A DNA stretch of 64,000 nt from NCBI RefSeq assembly GCF_030055635.1, contig NZ_JASFYM010000001.1:1-64000 (forward strand), read 5' to 3'. Origin of the DNA: Methanothrix sp. (GTDB taxonomy: Archaea > Halobacteriota > Methanosarcinia > Methanotrichales > Methanotrichaceae). The position numbers were made by a program, and so were the translations under genes. This document shows positions 51,716-60,221 of the stretch, in pieces (within the stretch, counting starts at the first letter, position 1; each line of letters starts with the position of its first letter). The notes below the pieces were generated by a model. That model searched no databases and was not told the DNA's origin. It worked only from the letters and a program-made list of their open reading frames with translations.

Positions 51716-52615
51716 ATGAGGATACTGATAGCTGAGTATGCGGTCGCCACAGGCCTTGGCGGAACATACGAGATCGAGGGCAGGGCTATGCTCTCGACGA
51801 TAGCCGGGAGCTTTGTGAGGTGCGGTCACAGGGTGGTTTACCCCACCTCAGGACCTGTGGTCGATGCCGGTGTTCCCCTGCGTCTTGAGCACGGCGATCT
51901 TGAGGGATTTTTGAGCTCGATCGATGCAGACGCCGGATTGGTCGTGGCACCTGATCCCCTAGCGCCAGATCTCATCGAGGCGGTTGAGAGCAGAATGGTC
52001 AATCTTGGATCCGGCAGGGAGGCTGCGCAGCTCTGCGCGGACAAGCTCGGCTGCACGCTTGCCCTGAAGAGGGCAGGAGTGCCGGTGGCTGATATTGTTG
52101 AATCTCCGGAATGCGAATGCAGTGTGTATGTCGTGAAGCCCAGGTACGGCTGCGGCTCAGAGGGCGTCATCATCTCCTCGTACCCCAACGCACCGGAGGG
52201 CTGCATCGCGACCAGATACGTTGAGGGCGTTCATCTCAGCGTCAGCTTCATCAGAGGAAGAGACCGGTTCCTGCCGCTCACGATAAACAGGCAGCTGATA
52301 GAGATGAGGGGCAGCAGGTTCGTCTATGCCGGAAGCCAGGTGCCGTACAGGTCTCCCAGGGCGGATGAGATCTGGGACGTGGCGAAAAGGGCTGCAGATG
52401 CGCTTGGCTTGAAAGGGTATGCAGGAATCGATCTGGTTGTGGGGGATCTCCCCAGGGTCGTGGACGTGAATGCGCGCCTCACAACATCGATCGTCGGATG
52501 CGCCAGGGTCGTCAGATGGGAGCTGGCAGATCTCATACTAAGAGCGAGCTTCGGCGGGCTGCCTGAGAGGGTGGAAGTGGACGGAGAGATAACCTTCAGG
52601 CTGGACGAGCTCTAG
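51716..52615 (+). CDS. mfnD: ATP-grasp ligase, probably tyramine-glutamate ligase MfnD
   Basis: MfnD joins L-glutamate to tyramine in methanofuran synthesis. The 299-residue protein matches the archaeal ATP-grasp group that includes MfnD: RILIAEYAVATGLGGTYEIEGRAML at the N-terminus, YVVKPRYGCGSEGVII for ATP binding, and DLVVGDLPRVVDVNARLTTSIVG with the Mg ligands. ATG 51716 follows GGAG. The stop codon lies within CTAG, shared with the stop of the opposite-strand Sec61-beta gene. Another ATP-grasp function cannot be excluded. Confidence 0.65.
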   Translation: MRILIAEYAVATGLGGTYEIEGRAMLSTIAGSFVRCGHRVVYPTSGPVVDAGVPLRLEHGDLEGFLSSIDADAGLVVAPDPLAPDLIEAVESRMVNLGSGREAAQLCADKLGCTLALKRAGVPVADIVESPECECSVYVVKPRYGCGSEGVIISSYPNAPEGCIATRYVEGVHLSVSFIRGRDRFLPLTINRQLIEMRGSRFVYAGSQVPYRSPRADEIWDVAKRAADALGLKGYAGIDLVVGDLPRVVDVNARLTTSIVGCARVVRWELADLILRASFGGLPERVEVDGEITFRLDEL

Positions 52616-52785
52616 GGCCAGAGCCCGAAGGTTATGTTTAAAGCCATTATCGCGACCCCGGATGCTATACCAGCGCCCACGACCATCTTCGGGTCGAGCT
52701 TTATCGAGGTCTCCTCAGACTCGAAGTACCTCATCAGGCCGGCCGATGACATCAGGCCCGGCCCCTCGCCTTTCTTCTTTGCCAT
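52612..52785 (-). CDS. Preprotein translocase subunit Sec61-beta
   Basis: A 57-residue tail-anchored Sec61-beta/SecG homologue reads MAKKKGEGPGLMSSAGLMRY, FESEETSIKLDPKMVV and one C-terminal transmembrane helix (about 36-54), which matches the archaeal family exactly. ATG 52785 is preceded by GAGG. Its TAG lies in the CTAG that also ends mfnD on the other strand, so the two genes overlap by four bases. TTTAAC about 30 bases upstream is a weak TATA candidate. Confidence 0.92.
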   Translation of the reverse strand: MAKKKGEGPGLMSSAGLMRYFESEETSIKLDPKMVVGAGIASGVAIMALNITFGLWP

Positions 52786-52970
52786 GTGCGGTCCTCTTAC
52801 ATATCGGTTAAAGTAAATTTCGGTCAGATTCTGTCACCCGGTGAATGGCCCATTGAGCAGATGGCTGCGTGCCTTCTCCGGCGTGACGGCCGGAGTTTGT
52901 TCCGTGCTGCTCTCCATCAGACGACCTTCTCAGGCTCTCGAGAAGTGTGCAGCGCCAGGAAGGAGATTTC

Positions 52971-54179
52971 CTAGCCGAGATCCAGTGAGGTCCTCGAGGT
53001 GCTGCCGTGCACATCAGATGCGACCAGCACCGCGGTGTACCTTGATACTGCTGCTTCCCTTTCCAGCTTCATATCATAATGAAAGATCGGCGATCTCCTG
53101 AGATAGATCGGCCTGTGGAAAGCGAGGCTCTCGCCCATCAGGATGAACCTGAGGGAGCTCCTGCCCTCGATGAGCGTTATGTTCTCTCTAACATAATCAG
53201 AGTACCGCGCTCCAGGCCGGAGGGACTCGAAGAGCTCCTTTGAGATGTAATGGATTCTTCCATCCAGCCCCTCGATCGCGTGCAGCTCCAGATCCTCTCC
53301 GAAGTACGCGATGGCCTCTGAGAAAGGCCCTTCATCTGTTATGTTCAGCAGGCAGGGCGCAGAGTATCTCATGTACCTGGAGATGTTCTCCGGAACGTCC
53401 CTCGCCTCGACGGCCACTACTGGAGAGACTCGCTCAGAGCCGCAGCTCACGCTGTACACCACTCTCGGCCAGATGAACCTGATCTCTGATTCTTTGCCTC
53501 TGGCATCTGCCCTATCCATCCATACGACCTCCCCGCTCTTCTGATCCACGATGTAGAGGGAGACACCCCCGAGATCCCCGTCAGGATCCGAGAGATCCGC
53601 CCTGATGGCAACGCCGTCCGTGAGGTTCTCACAGGATGCATTGATCCCCGGGGGTTTGGATGAGATGTAACCGATAGCTGAAATCAGCCACTCGTAATCG
53701 CTGGGAGATACAAGCATGCTGGGGCTTCTGGATGCGACAAAAGAGCGGTTGAGCGTTGTGTTTTTATCAATTCCAACGAACAGCGTGGAGTACTCGAAGA
53801 GCACCACGAAGAACGGTTTATCCATTCGTAAATCCGGCACATCTATCTCAGCCCAGCTCAGGTTTCTCCCGAAGTAAGCTCCTGAGATGTCTGTGGTCCT
53901 GTAAACCAGGTTGAGATCCGCATCCCATATCTCCAGGACGAAAATCCCGTCGCGGCTGAGCATGCCACAGACCGCAACCCTGGAGAGAGTCCAGTTCTCC
54001 GGGGGAGAGAAGAGGACCGCATGCCCCTGGTCGCCAGCGAGCCATACACCATCGTCGGGGACGCCGTCGGTGTACTGGATCGCGAGATCCAGAGCATCTG
54101 AGACTGGAACAAAGAGCAGCATCAGAATAACTGGGAGCGAGCCGAGCTTTCTGTAGATTGATCTCAGGCTGCGAAGCAC
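52971..54179 (-). CDS. Secreted protein with beta-rich domains, function unknown
   Basis: The likely product is 402 residues with a signal sequence (LRSIYRKLGSLPVILMLLFVPVSDAL). The mature part has beta-sandwich character (LAIQYTDGVPDDGVWLAGD, VLEIWDADLNLVYRT, RADLSDPDGDLGGVSLYIVD) and several sequons. GTG 54179 is proposed because TTCTTTATCG lies about 25 bases before it, fitting a leaderless message; a longer frame begins at 54329. It overlaps the neighbouring secreted-protein gene in that longer version. No family recognised. Confidence 0.5.
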   Translation of the reverse strand: MLRSLRSIYRKLGSLPVILMLLFVPVSDALDLAIQYTDGVPDDGVWLAGDQGHAVLFSPPENWTLSRVAVCGMLSRDGIFVLEIWDADLNLVYRTTDISGAYFGRNLSWAEIDVPDLRMDKPFFVVLFEYSTLFVGIDKNTTLNRSFVASRSPSMLVSPSDYEWLISAIGYISSKPPGINASCENLTDGVAIRADLSDPDGDLGGVSLYIVDQKSGEVVWMDRADARGKESEIRFIWPRVVYSVSCGSERVSPVVAVEARDVPENISRYMRYSAPCLLNITDEGPFSEAIAYFGEDLELHAIEGLDGRIHYISKELFESLRPGARYSDYVRENITLIEGRSSLRFILMGESLAFHRPIYLRRSPIFHYDMKLEREAAVSRYTAVLVASDVHGSTSRTSLDLG

Positions 54180-54301
54180 TGCGATCTGCTTTGAATTCGA
54201 TAAAGAACATTCAAGAAGCAAGCTCGCCCATTGGGTTAAAAATGGTTCATATTCAATTTCATTTTGTACCCCTTCTTCACCCTGCCGAATAAAAACCCAC
54301 A

Positions 54302-55279
54302 TCATCGCACATCCCCCGAGCAGCTCCATATCGAATCCTTGAGAGCTCTGATTGTCTCTGTTTCACCAAACTGGCAGCATGAGAGCCATTCCGGACCAGG
54401 AGATCTCACGGAAACAAGATCGTACCCGAGGCATCCGCACATGTACACGCTTCTTTCAGGCGCCTCATTTATGATAGCAGCATCGTAGGTGTTCTTTCCA
54501 GCCCAGGACTCCTCGAGCCCTATGTTCTTCCCTCTGCTTCCCATATCGATGACGGAACGCATATCGAAGCTACCCCAGTAGGCGTCGAAACCCTCTGATT
54601 CAGGGGTTTTATCGGAGTACTGCCTGTACCTCTGCATAACAAGTCCGGAGGAGTGCGAGCTTATGCTGTAGTGGATGTTTTTGTTCGGACGGAAGAGATC
54701 CGATATTATCGTGTTTGTGGTGTCGTTCATCGAGAGCTGGAACCAGGCGCTCTTGAGGTACATGTCGCATGTGCGATCCTTTCTCATATCCTTAGTGTAA
54801 AGATACGATGTACCCACACGATCCAGATTGTTGATGAAGGTCTCCCTGCTCGATATCCCGGATCCCCTGTAGTCGATTGTGCTCGATGCGGTGAGCACGA
54901 CAGGCCAGGCCTCGTTCACAGAAAGAATGTAGTTCTGTGTTCCCGGGATCTTGACAAGCGTTGATGTTGTATTGACATTGTCTCCTGCTGCCTCCAGAGC
55001 GATCCTGTCCTCAGCCTCCACGGTGCCGTTCTTCGCAGCCACCCGCTCGCTCATGCTGAGGTGATTGATATCGATCTCCGTGTATCTGCTGTGATCACCG
55101 GTGCCTAGGGCGTACCCGTAGAGGTCCATGGAGAGGTTCATTGTGAACCTCCTTCCGGTGCTCCAGCCGGTATCGTGCTCGTGGATCTCATAGCTCCTCC
55201 AGCAGGATGCGGTGTCGAGAGACATGAAGAGAAGAAGCAGAAGAAGAATAGCTGAGCGCCTGGGCTGCTTCGGGGACAT
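54302..55279 (-). CDS. Secreted protein of unknown function
   Basis: The 325-residue protein has a signal peptide (ILLLLLLFMSLDTASC, which could also be a lipid-attachment Cys) and a mature domain rich in beta strands, Ser/Thr and sequons. Four cysteines occur near the C-terminus (VYMCGCLGYD, WLSCCQFGE, WSCSGD). ATG 55279 follows a TATA-like AAATTTTTATAGG by about 25 bases. It is upstream of, and in the same direction as, the other secreted-protein gene. No known family. Confidence 0.55.
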   Translation of the reverse strand: MSPKQPRRSAILLLLLLFMSLDTASCWRSYEIHEHDTGWSTGRRFTMNLSMDLYGYALGTGDHSRYTEIDINHLSMSERVAAKNGTVEAEDRIALEAAGDNVNTTSTLVKIPGTQNYILSVNEAWPVVLTASSTIDYRGSGISSRETFINNLDRVGTSYLYTKDMRKDRTCDMYLKSAWFQLSMNDTTNTIISDLFRPNKNIHYSISSHSSGLVMQRYRQYSDKTPESEGFDAYWGSFDMRSVIDMGSRGKNIGLEESWAGKNTYDAAIINEAPERSVYMCGCLGYDLVSVRSPGPEWLSCCQFGETETIRALKDSIWSCSGDVR

Positions 55280-55361
55280 GCGGTTGATTCTTTCATGTCA
55301 TCCTATAAAAATTTCTCCGCAGCACCTGCGCCGTCGATCAGCTCCGCCATCTTCAGCCTCG

Positions 55362-56510
55362 CTACCTCAGCGCAGATATGCTGCGGAACCGCTCAACCGC
55401 CTCGCGGATGCACTCGCCAGCGTAATCGACATCCTCACGCGTGTTGTCCCTTCCCAGCGTTATCCTGAGAGAGCCGTGGCATCTGACCGGATCCAGGCCT
55501 ATGGCCCTGAGCACATGGCTCGGCTCCAGCTTCTTCGAGGAGCACGCTGATCCTGTGGAGACTGCTATGCCCTTTGAGTCGAGGTAGAGAAGCAGCGACT
55601 CACCCTCCACCCTGCCGAAGCCGAAGTTGAGGTTGATCGGGAGCCTCTTTGTTGGATGGCCGTTGAGCCAGGAGTCATCGATGTTCGATAGCACGAACCT
55701 CTTGAGCCTATCGCGCAGCGCTGTAAGCCGCTCCGCCTCTCTCTCCATCATCTCAGATGCGAGCTCCGCAGCTCTGCCCATTCCCACGATCCCCGGGACG
55801 TTCTCGGTGCCAGACCTGAGCCCCCTCTCGTGCCCCCCGCCCTGGATTATGCTCTCGATCCTTGTGCCCTTTCTGACATACAGCGCCCCAACGCCCTTCG
55901 GTCCGTAGAACTTGTGCGCGGATACTGAGAGAAGATCCACACCGAGCCGGTCGACATTCACGGGTATCTTGCCCACAGTCTGGACGGCATCCGTGTGCAG
56001 GAGTATGTCTCTCTCTGAAGCGATCTCCGCTATGCTCTCCACAGGCTGTATCGTGCCTATCTCGTTGTTCGCATGCATGACAGATATGAGCACGGTATCA
56101 TCACGTATCGCCCTCTCGATCTCTGCGGGATCGACTATGCCCTTATCGTCCACCGGTATGTACGTGACTTCAAAGCCCATCCGCTCCAGCGACCTGCATA
56201 CCTCAAGAACAGCCGGATGCTCTATCGATGTCGTGATGATGTGCCTTCCCCTGCCACTGAGCGCGACGCCCTTGAGCGCAAGGTTGTCCGACTCTGTGCC
56301 GCCGCTCGTGAAGTATATCTCCTCAGGGCTCGCGCCGATAAGCGATGCGAGCCTCTCCCTTGCGCCCTCAACAGCATCGCGCGCCTCCCGGCCGAACTCG
56401 TGGAGGCTCGATGCATTCCCATACCTCTCTCTGAAGTAGGGCAGCATCGCCTCCAGGACCTCAGGTGCGACCGGGGTCGTGGCCGAGTGGTCCATGTATA
56501 TGCGCCTCAT
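55362..56510 (-). CDS. Cysteine desulfurase (IscS/NifS type)
   Basis: The 382-residue PLP enzyme mobilises sulfur from cysteine for Fe-S clusters and thiolation. Motifs: YMDHSATTPVAPEVLEAM, TSGGTESDN, the HTDAVQTVG segment, the PLP-lysine motif SAHKFYGPKG, and the active-site Cys loop STGSACSSKKLEPSHVL. Start is ATG 56510; an ATG at 56516 in frame is equally near the GCTTTAAC box upstream. It is divergent from the transglutaminase-like gene. The Nfu scaffold at 14231 is its likely functional partner. Confidence 0.95.
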   Translation of the reverse strand: MRRIYMDHSATTPVAPEVLEAMLPYFRERYGNASSLHEFGREARDAVEGARERLASLIGASPEEIYFTSGGTESDNLALKGVALSGRGRHIITTSIEHPAVLEVCRSLERMGFEVTYIPVDDKGIVDPAEIERAIRDDTVLISVMHANNEIGTIQPVESIAEIASERDILLHTDAVQTVGKIPVNVDRLGVDLLSVSAHKFYGPKGVGALYVRKGTRIESIIQGGGHERGLRSGTENVPGIVGMGRAAELASEMMEREAERLTALRDRLKRFVLSNIDDSWLNGHPTKRLPINLNFGFGRVEGESLLLYLDSKGIAVSTGSACSSKKLEPSHVLRAIGLDPVRCHGSLRITLGRDNTREDVDYAGECIREAVERFRSISALR

Positions 56511-56639
56511 GATCATCAAATCACACTGCATGCGAGTTAAAGCTTCTCTCCAAGCAGCGGTTCGCTGAATGCCCCCCGGAATACACTGGACAGCACCGCG
56601 CGATTGCTGCAACCACCACAGCAGATAATCACAGTAGAT

Positions 56640-56652
56640 AAATTTAAATATA
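56640..56652 (+). promoter_or_regulatory. TATA box of the transglutaminase-like gene
   Basis: AAATTTAAATATA is about 26 bases before a probable transcript start near 56672, where GGAGGGGGT begins. The start codon of this gene is atypical (CTG at 56686), so the leader would be about 14 bases. Confidence 0.6.
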
Positions 56653-56685
56653 ATCAACGAACTAGTTTCTCTGGAGGGGGTAGCT

Positions 56686-57369
56686 CTGAGGTACAACTGG
56701 GCTGGCGATACGATCATCCGGGATACAATAGTCTGGAGCAAAAGGGCTGTTCTGGGGAACGAGAATGTCTTCATCCCCACAGATATAAGAGAGTGGATAT
56801 CGTACCCGGACAGCGAGGTCATCAGGCTCGCCCTGAAGGAGATGGATCTTCCAGCTTCCAGGGCGGCAGGGACTTTCGATGAGAGGGCCTGGAAGGTCTG
56901 GAAGTATGTTGCTGAGAATGTCGAGTACGTCTCAGATAAAAAGGCATTTGGCATGCCCGACTTCTGGCTCTTTCCAGTGGAGACGCTGACGCTACGCAGG
57001 GGAGACTGCGAGGATTCGTCGTTCCTGCTTGCCACACTGATGATCGCCAGCGGGATAAGCGAGCACTGCGTCAGGGTTGTGATTGGAAAGGTGATCGCAG
57101 GAAGCACAACATACGGGCACTGCTGGGTGGTTTATCAGAACGAGAGCGGAACCTGGTGCCTGCTTGAGAGCACCCTGAACTCGATCCCGCAGAGGCTGCC
57201 TCCAGCGGATCCGTTCACAGAGCCGGAGAGCAGGGACAGGTATGAGCCACAGCTCTGCTTCAACCGCAATCACCTCTGGTCGATAGCGCCCGGCGAGATG
57301 CGCCTCTCGGAGTACATCAACTCCAGGGAGATCTCCGGCGGCTACCGTCCTAGGAGCCCAGAGATCTGA
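56686..57369 (+). CDS. Transglutaminase-like cysteine protease-fold protein, apparently with a CTG start
   Basis: The protein would be 227 residues, of the bacterial transglutaminase-like type. The catalytic triad region is clear: RRGDCEDSSFLLATLM (Cys), YGHCWVVYQ (His) and a following acidic residue in WCLLEST. The N-terminal part (RYNWAGDTIIRDTIVWSKRA, then FIPTDIREWI) is open and in frame but has no ATG, GTG or TTG; CTG 56686 lies 8 bases after GGAGG (56673-56677). The first canonical start, ATG 56842, would remove about 52 residues. Substrate unknown; no signal peptide. Confidence 0.7.
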   Translation: MRYNWAGDTIIRDTIVWSKRAVLGNENVFIPTDIREWISYPDSEVIRLALKEMDLPASRAAGTFDERAWKVWKYVAENVEYVSDKKAFGMPDFWLFPVETLTLRRGDCEDSSFLLATLMIASGISEHCVRVVIGKVIAGSTTYGHCWVVYQNESGTWCLLESTLNSIPQRLPPADPFTEPESRDRYEPQLCFNRNHLWSIAPGEMRLSEYINSREISGGYRPRSPEI

Positions 57370-57754
57370 GCCTAGCCTCGATCCCCCGCCAGTGCGACCC
57401 CTGCCAGTATATCTTTCCACACTCGGAGCACATCCATCTATCGTTTTCGATATCGATAAGCTCGCCGTTGCAGATGGTGCACCTCTCCGGATTGAGGCTG
57501 AGGTTTATGCCCCTCTCCTGCACCTCTCTCAGCTGGTCGTCGATATGAGGGGATCTGATGAGAATGCATCTGACCCCAGACCGCTCGCAGAGCTCTGCCA
57601 GAGACCTGTCACGCGTGAGCAGCGTTCTCCTATCCCCTGCCTGCGCGACGAGATCCCCATCGCTCATCGACCTGGGATTCTCCACATCGTGCCCCGCAAG
57701 CCTGAGCCATCTTCCCAGGCGCATCAGCATGTGGTCCACCACAAACTCAGCCGT
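57350..57754 (-). CDS. Mut7-C RNase-domain protein, possibly with an ACG start
   Basis: The 134-residue Mut7-C (PIN-like) protein has the family core AEFVVDHMLMRLGRWLRLAGHD, DLVAQAGDRRTLLTRDRSL (acidic residues) and a C-terminal zinc ribbon CTICNGEL...WMCSECGKIYW. GGAGGT (57766-57761) lies 6 bases before ACG 57754, which fits the position where homologues have Met. GTG 57742 is 18 bases downstream of that site and would shorten the first strand. The 3' end overlaps the transglutaminase-like gene by 20 bases on the opposite strand. Confidence 0.75.
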   Translation of the reverse strand, partial: TAEFVVDHMLMRLGRWLRLAGHDVENPRSMSDGDLVAQAGDRRTLLTRDRSLAELCERSGVRCILIRSPHIDDQLREVQERGINLSLNPERCTICNGELIDIENDRWMCSECGKIYWQGSHWRGIEARLRSLGS

Positions 57755-57855
57755 AGGGAGACCTCCGCAAGCACACCTAAGCGCAATATTACGTCTCTGC
57801 AACCATGTAACAGCCTGCACCAGATATATAGCCATCTGAATCAACCATTCTCCGG

Positions 57856-58587
57856 ATGAGAAGGGTTGCATGGGGAATAACCGGTGGCGGCCAGCACCTG
57901 GCTGAGAGCGTGGAGGCGATGCGCAAGGTCGCAGCCCTGCATAGTGTATGCACATTTGTCTCGAGAGCTGGCGAGGAGGTCCTGCGCATGTACGGGCTGC
58001 TCGATAGACTCCACGAGATATCCAGAGGCAGCTACCTGGAGGAGGTCTTTCTGGAGAGCGAGTCCGGAAGCAGCTTTCCGATGACTGGAAGGCTCATGCT
58101 TGGAAGGTTTGACATGCTGCTGATCGCGCCTGCGACATCGAATACAGTGGCGAAGATCGCATGCGGGATCGCGGACACGATCGTCACAAACGCGGCTGCG
58201 CTGGCTGAGAAGGCGGAGGTGCCGGTGCTCGTGCTGCCTACTGATGTGAGGGAAGCGGTGACGAGAGCGCCGTATGCTGTGAACAGGGAGCTGTGCGAGG
58301 CATGCGAGATCTGTCCTCCGCAGAAAGCCTGCCCGCGGGGTGCCATCTCAGGAGATGAGATTCGCTCCATAGACCTGATGCTGTGCGATGGCTGTGGTAC
58401 GTGTCTGCCTCTATGCAGCACCGGCGCAATAGATGCTGTGAGGATGAACGTCAGACGGAGAAGCATAGATATCAGGAACATCGAGATCCTCAGGGAGAGG
58501 GGCTACGTAATCCTTGAGTCGCCTGAGGAGATACCAGTGGCTGTTGAACGCGTGAAGATCAACAGGGGGATGCAGAGAACTGAATGA
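57856..58587 (+). CDS. dmrX: Dihydromethanopterin reductase (acceptor) DmrX-like flavoprotein-ferredoxin fusion
   Basis: DmrX reduces dihydromethanopterin to the active tetrahydro cofactor. The N-terminal flavoprotein domain (about 1-150; WGITGGGQHLAES, LIAPATSNTVAKIACGIADTIV, VLVLPTDVREA) is fused to a ferredoxin domain with two 4Fe-4S motifs, CEACEICPPQKACP and CDGCGTCLPLCS. The arrangement matches the Methanosarcina DmrX description. ATG 57856 is about 27 bases after GATATATAG, so it is likely leaderless. It is divergent from the Mut7-C gene. The exact acceptor is not known from sequence. Confidence 0.8.
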   Translation: MRRVAWGITGGGQHLAESVEAMRKVAALHSVCTFVSRAGEEVLRMYGLLDRLHEISRGSYLEEVFLESESGSSFPMTGRLMLGRFDMLLIAPATSNTVAKIACGIADTIVTNAAALAEKAEVPVLVLPTDVREAVTRAPYAVNRELCEACEICPPQKACPRGAISGDEIRSIDLMLCDGCGTCLPLCSTGAIDAVRMNVRRRSIDIRNIEILRERGYVILESPEEIPVAVERVKINRGMQRTE

Positions 58588-58628
58588 TACGCCTGAAGTT
58601 TCGCAAAGCGATCTCAGCATTCACTGGC

Positions 58629-58654
58629 CCCACGTGGCACCAGTGGCACGTGGG
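58629..58654. other. Hairpin downstream of the DmrX gene
   Basis: CCCACGTG-G-CAC-CA-GTG-G-CACGTGGG is almost fully self-complementary. It lies about 40 bases after the dmrX stop and lacks a clear U-tract, so it may be an RNA-stability element or part of an otherwise unremarkable 247-bp gap (58588-58834). Confidence 0.45.
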
Positions 58655-58834
58655 TATCCTATTAGCAGGGAAACTCAACCATGCCCCTGCATATCATGCT
58701 CTGAGGCCATTTCAGATGCACTTCAGCAAATAATCAATACCATCAAATCGCTTCTATCCAGTATCTGATACTCAAAGACCGCCAGCGTTTCCGATAGTCA
58801 TGTTTTTGTAGCATTGGTAATTAAACGCAAAAAC

Positions 58835-59395
58835 ATGGAAGGTGACATAACATGCCCTGTCTGCGACTACGCCACTGAGCACACTGTTTTACATGCGGGC
58901 AGGGATCTTGTGGTGAGGTGCGAGGCATGCGGCACTGTGCATTCGGTCACATCTCATCATGTGAGGATGACTCCTCTGAAGGTTATCGTGAGCTCTGGCT
59001 CGGAATCAAGGGTGTACCGTGTAAGTGTTCCTCACAACGATATGCTCTCGGTTGGCTCCGAGATAGTGGTCGATGATGGGCGGAGCGATGTTGTCGTTGC
59101 AGAGGTTACTGCGATAGAGGCAGACAGGAGGGTGAGCCACGCCACTGCAAAGGACGTTAGGTGCGTATGGGCAAGGGCTGTGGATGATGTTGTGGTCAAG
59201 ATCTCTGTGTATAGAGCAGGCAGGACGAGATCGTTCAGGATAATGACCAAGGGAGACGAGGTTTTCTCAGTCGGTGATGTCAGAGAGGTCGAGGGTGTCA
59301 GGTACAGGATAGTGAAGATCAAGGGACGTGACGGAGGGTTTCCGGGGAGCTCCGAGGCCAGAGATATCGTTAGAGTATGGGGGCGGCAGCTTTGA
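58835..59395 (+). CDS. HVO_0476-family zinc-finger protein
   Basis: The 186-residue archaeal protein starts with a zinc ribbon ([13 protein letters not shown]...[11 protein letters not shown]) and continues with a beta-rich domain ([26 protein letters not shown]). This is the layout of the HVO_0476 family, of unknown function. ATG 58835 is preferred to the upstream TTG 58814. The ATG of the PCMT gene lies inside its 3' end, an overlap of 19 bases. Confidence 0.65.
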   Translation: MEGDITCPVCDYATEHTVLHAGRDLVVRCEACGTVHSVTSHHVRMTPLKVIVSSGSESRVYRVSVPHNDMLSVGSEIVVDDGRSDVVVAEVTAIEADRRVSHATAKDVRCVWARAVDDVVVKISVYRAGRTRSFRIMTKGDEVFSVGDVREVEGVRYRIVKIKGRDGGFPGSSEARDIVRVWGRQL

Positions 59396-60024
59396 GGAAG
59401 GAGAGGCTCATCGAGAGCCTCAGGAACTACGTGAGCGACAGGGTTGTGGAGGCGATGTCGAGGGTGCCCAGAGAGCTCTTCGTTCCTGAGGAGCTCAGGC
59501 CCATGGCATATGAGGACCGCCCTCTCCCCATAGGCTACGGCCAGACGATATCTGCGCCGCATATGGTGGCGATAATGTGCGACCTCCTCGATCTGCATGA
59601 GGGCATGAAGGTACTCGAGGTCGGAGGCGGCTGCGGGTACCATGCAGCTGTCATGGCGGAGCTGGTCGGCCCCTCAGGCCATGTCTACTCGGTGGAGCGC
59701 ATTCCAGAGCTGGTAGAGGTGGCGCGGCGGAATCTTGAGAGAGCAGGATACAGAAATGTTAGCATGATCCTCGGAGATGGGACCCTGGGCTACAGCGAGC
59801 AGGCACCCTACGACAGGATAAGCGTCGCAGCATCCGCGCCGGATATACCCGAGCCGCTGAAGGAGCAGCTCAGGCCAGGCGGCAGAATGGTCATCCCTGT
59901 CGGCTCGTACTCACAGGACCTTCTGGTCGTTACAAAGAATCAGGAGATCAGGGTCGAGCGGGCGATGGGCGTCATATTCGTTCCGCTCATAGGGGAGTAC
60001 GGCTTCAAGGATGCATTCTGGTAA
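59377..60024 (+). CDS. pcm: Protein-L-isoaspartate O-methyltransferase
   Basis: PCMT repairs isoaspartyl residues. The 215-residue protein has the family region [39 protein letters not shown] motif [18 protein letters not shown], and motif [18 protein letters not shown] longer start (ATG 59377) is listed; TTG 59392, whose TTGA overlaps the upstream stop, would remove five residues and may be used because GGGGGCGG precedes it. It is coupled to the HVO_0476-family gene. Confidence 0.93.
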   Translation: MGAAALRKERLIESLRNYVSDRVVEAMSRVPRELFVPEELRPMAYEDRPLPIGYGQTISAPHMVAIMCDLLDLHEGMKVLEVGGGCGYHAAVMAELVGPSGHVYSVERIPELVEVARRNLERAGYRNVSMILGDGTLGYSEQAPYDRISVAASAPDIPEPLKEQLRPGGRMVIPVGSYSQDLLVVTKNQEIRVERAMGVIFVPLIGEYGFKDAFW

Positions 60025-60102
60025 GATGCGCATTCATGTTGGTGCTCTGCAATCACTGAGCATCTCAATGAATGCTGATTTTCCGATCTCCGGATCGCGT
60101 CT

Positions 60103-60137
60103 CAGGATGGCCAGCGATATGTCGCATGGCCGTCCTG
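60103..60137. other. Long-stem hairpin between convergent genes
   Basis: CAGGATGGCCAGCGA, loop TATG, TCGCATGGCCGTCCTG forms a stem of about 14-16 pairs with one mismatch and a bulge. It is about 80 bases after the pcm stop and 85 bases before the end of the convergent surface-protein gene. No U-tract follows, so it is a structured element of uncertain role. Confidence 0.5.
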
Positions 60138-60221
60138 AAATCAGGAAAGCTGCAAATGTTTTGCTGCATCCGGTTGCTGATGCCCTCTTGAGACGGTCTC
60201 TGATAAGATTCTGAGCACCAC

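Noticed and set aside
52634-52816. A 60-residue plus-strand frame beside the mfnD stop.
   Set aside because: It is the antisense of the clear Sec61-beta gene.
55280-55361. A frame reading ...RLKMAELIDGAGAAEKFL just after the cysteine desulfurase gene on the same strand.
   Set aside because: It would require a frameshift to join the desulfurase and has no start or ribosome-binding site of its own.
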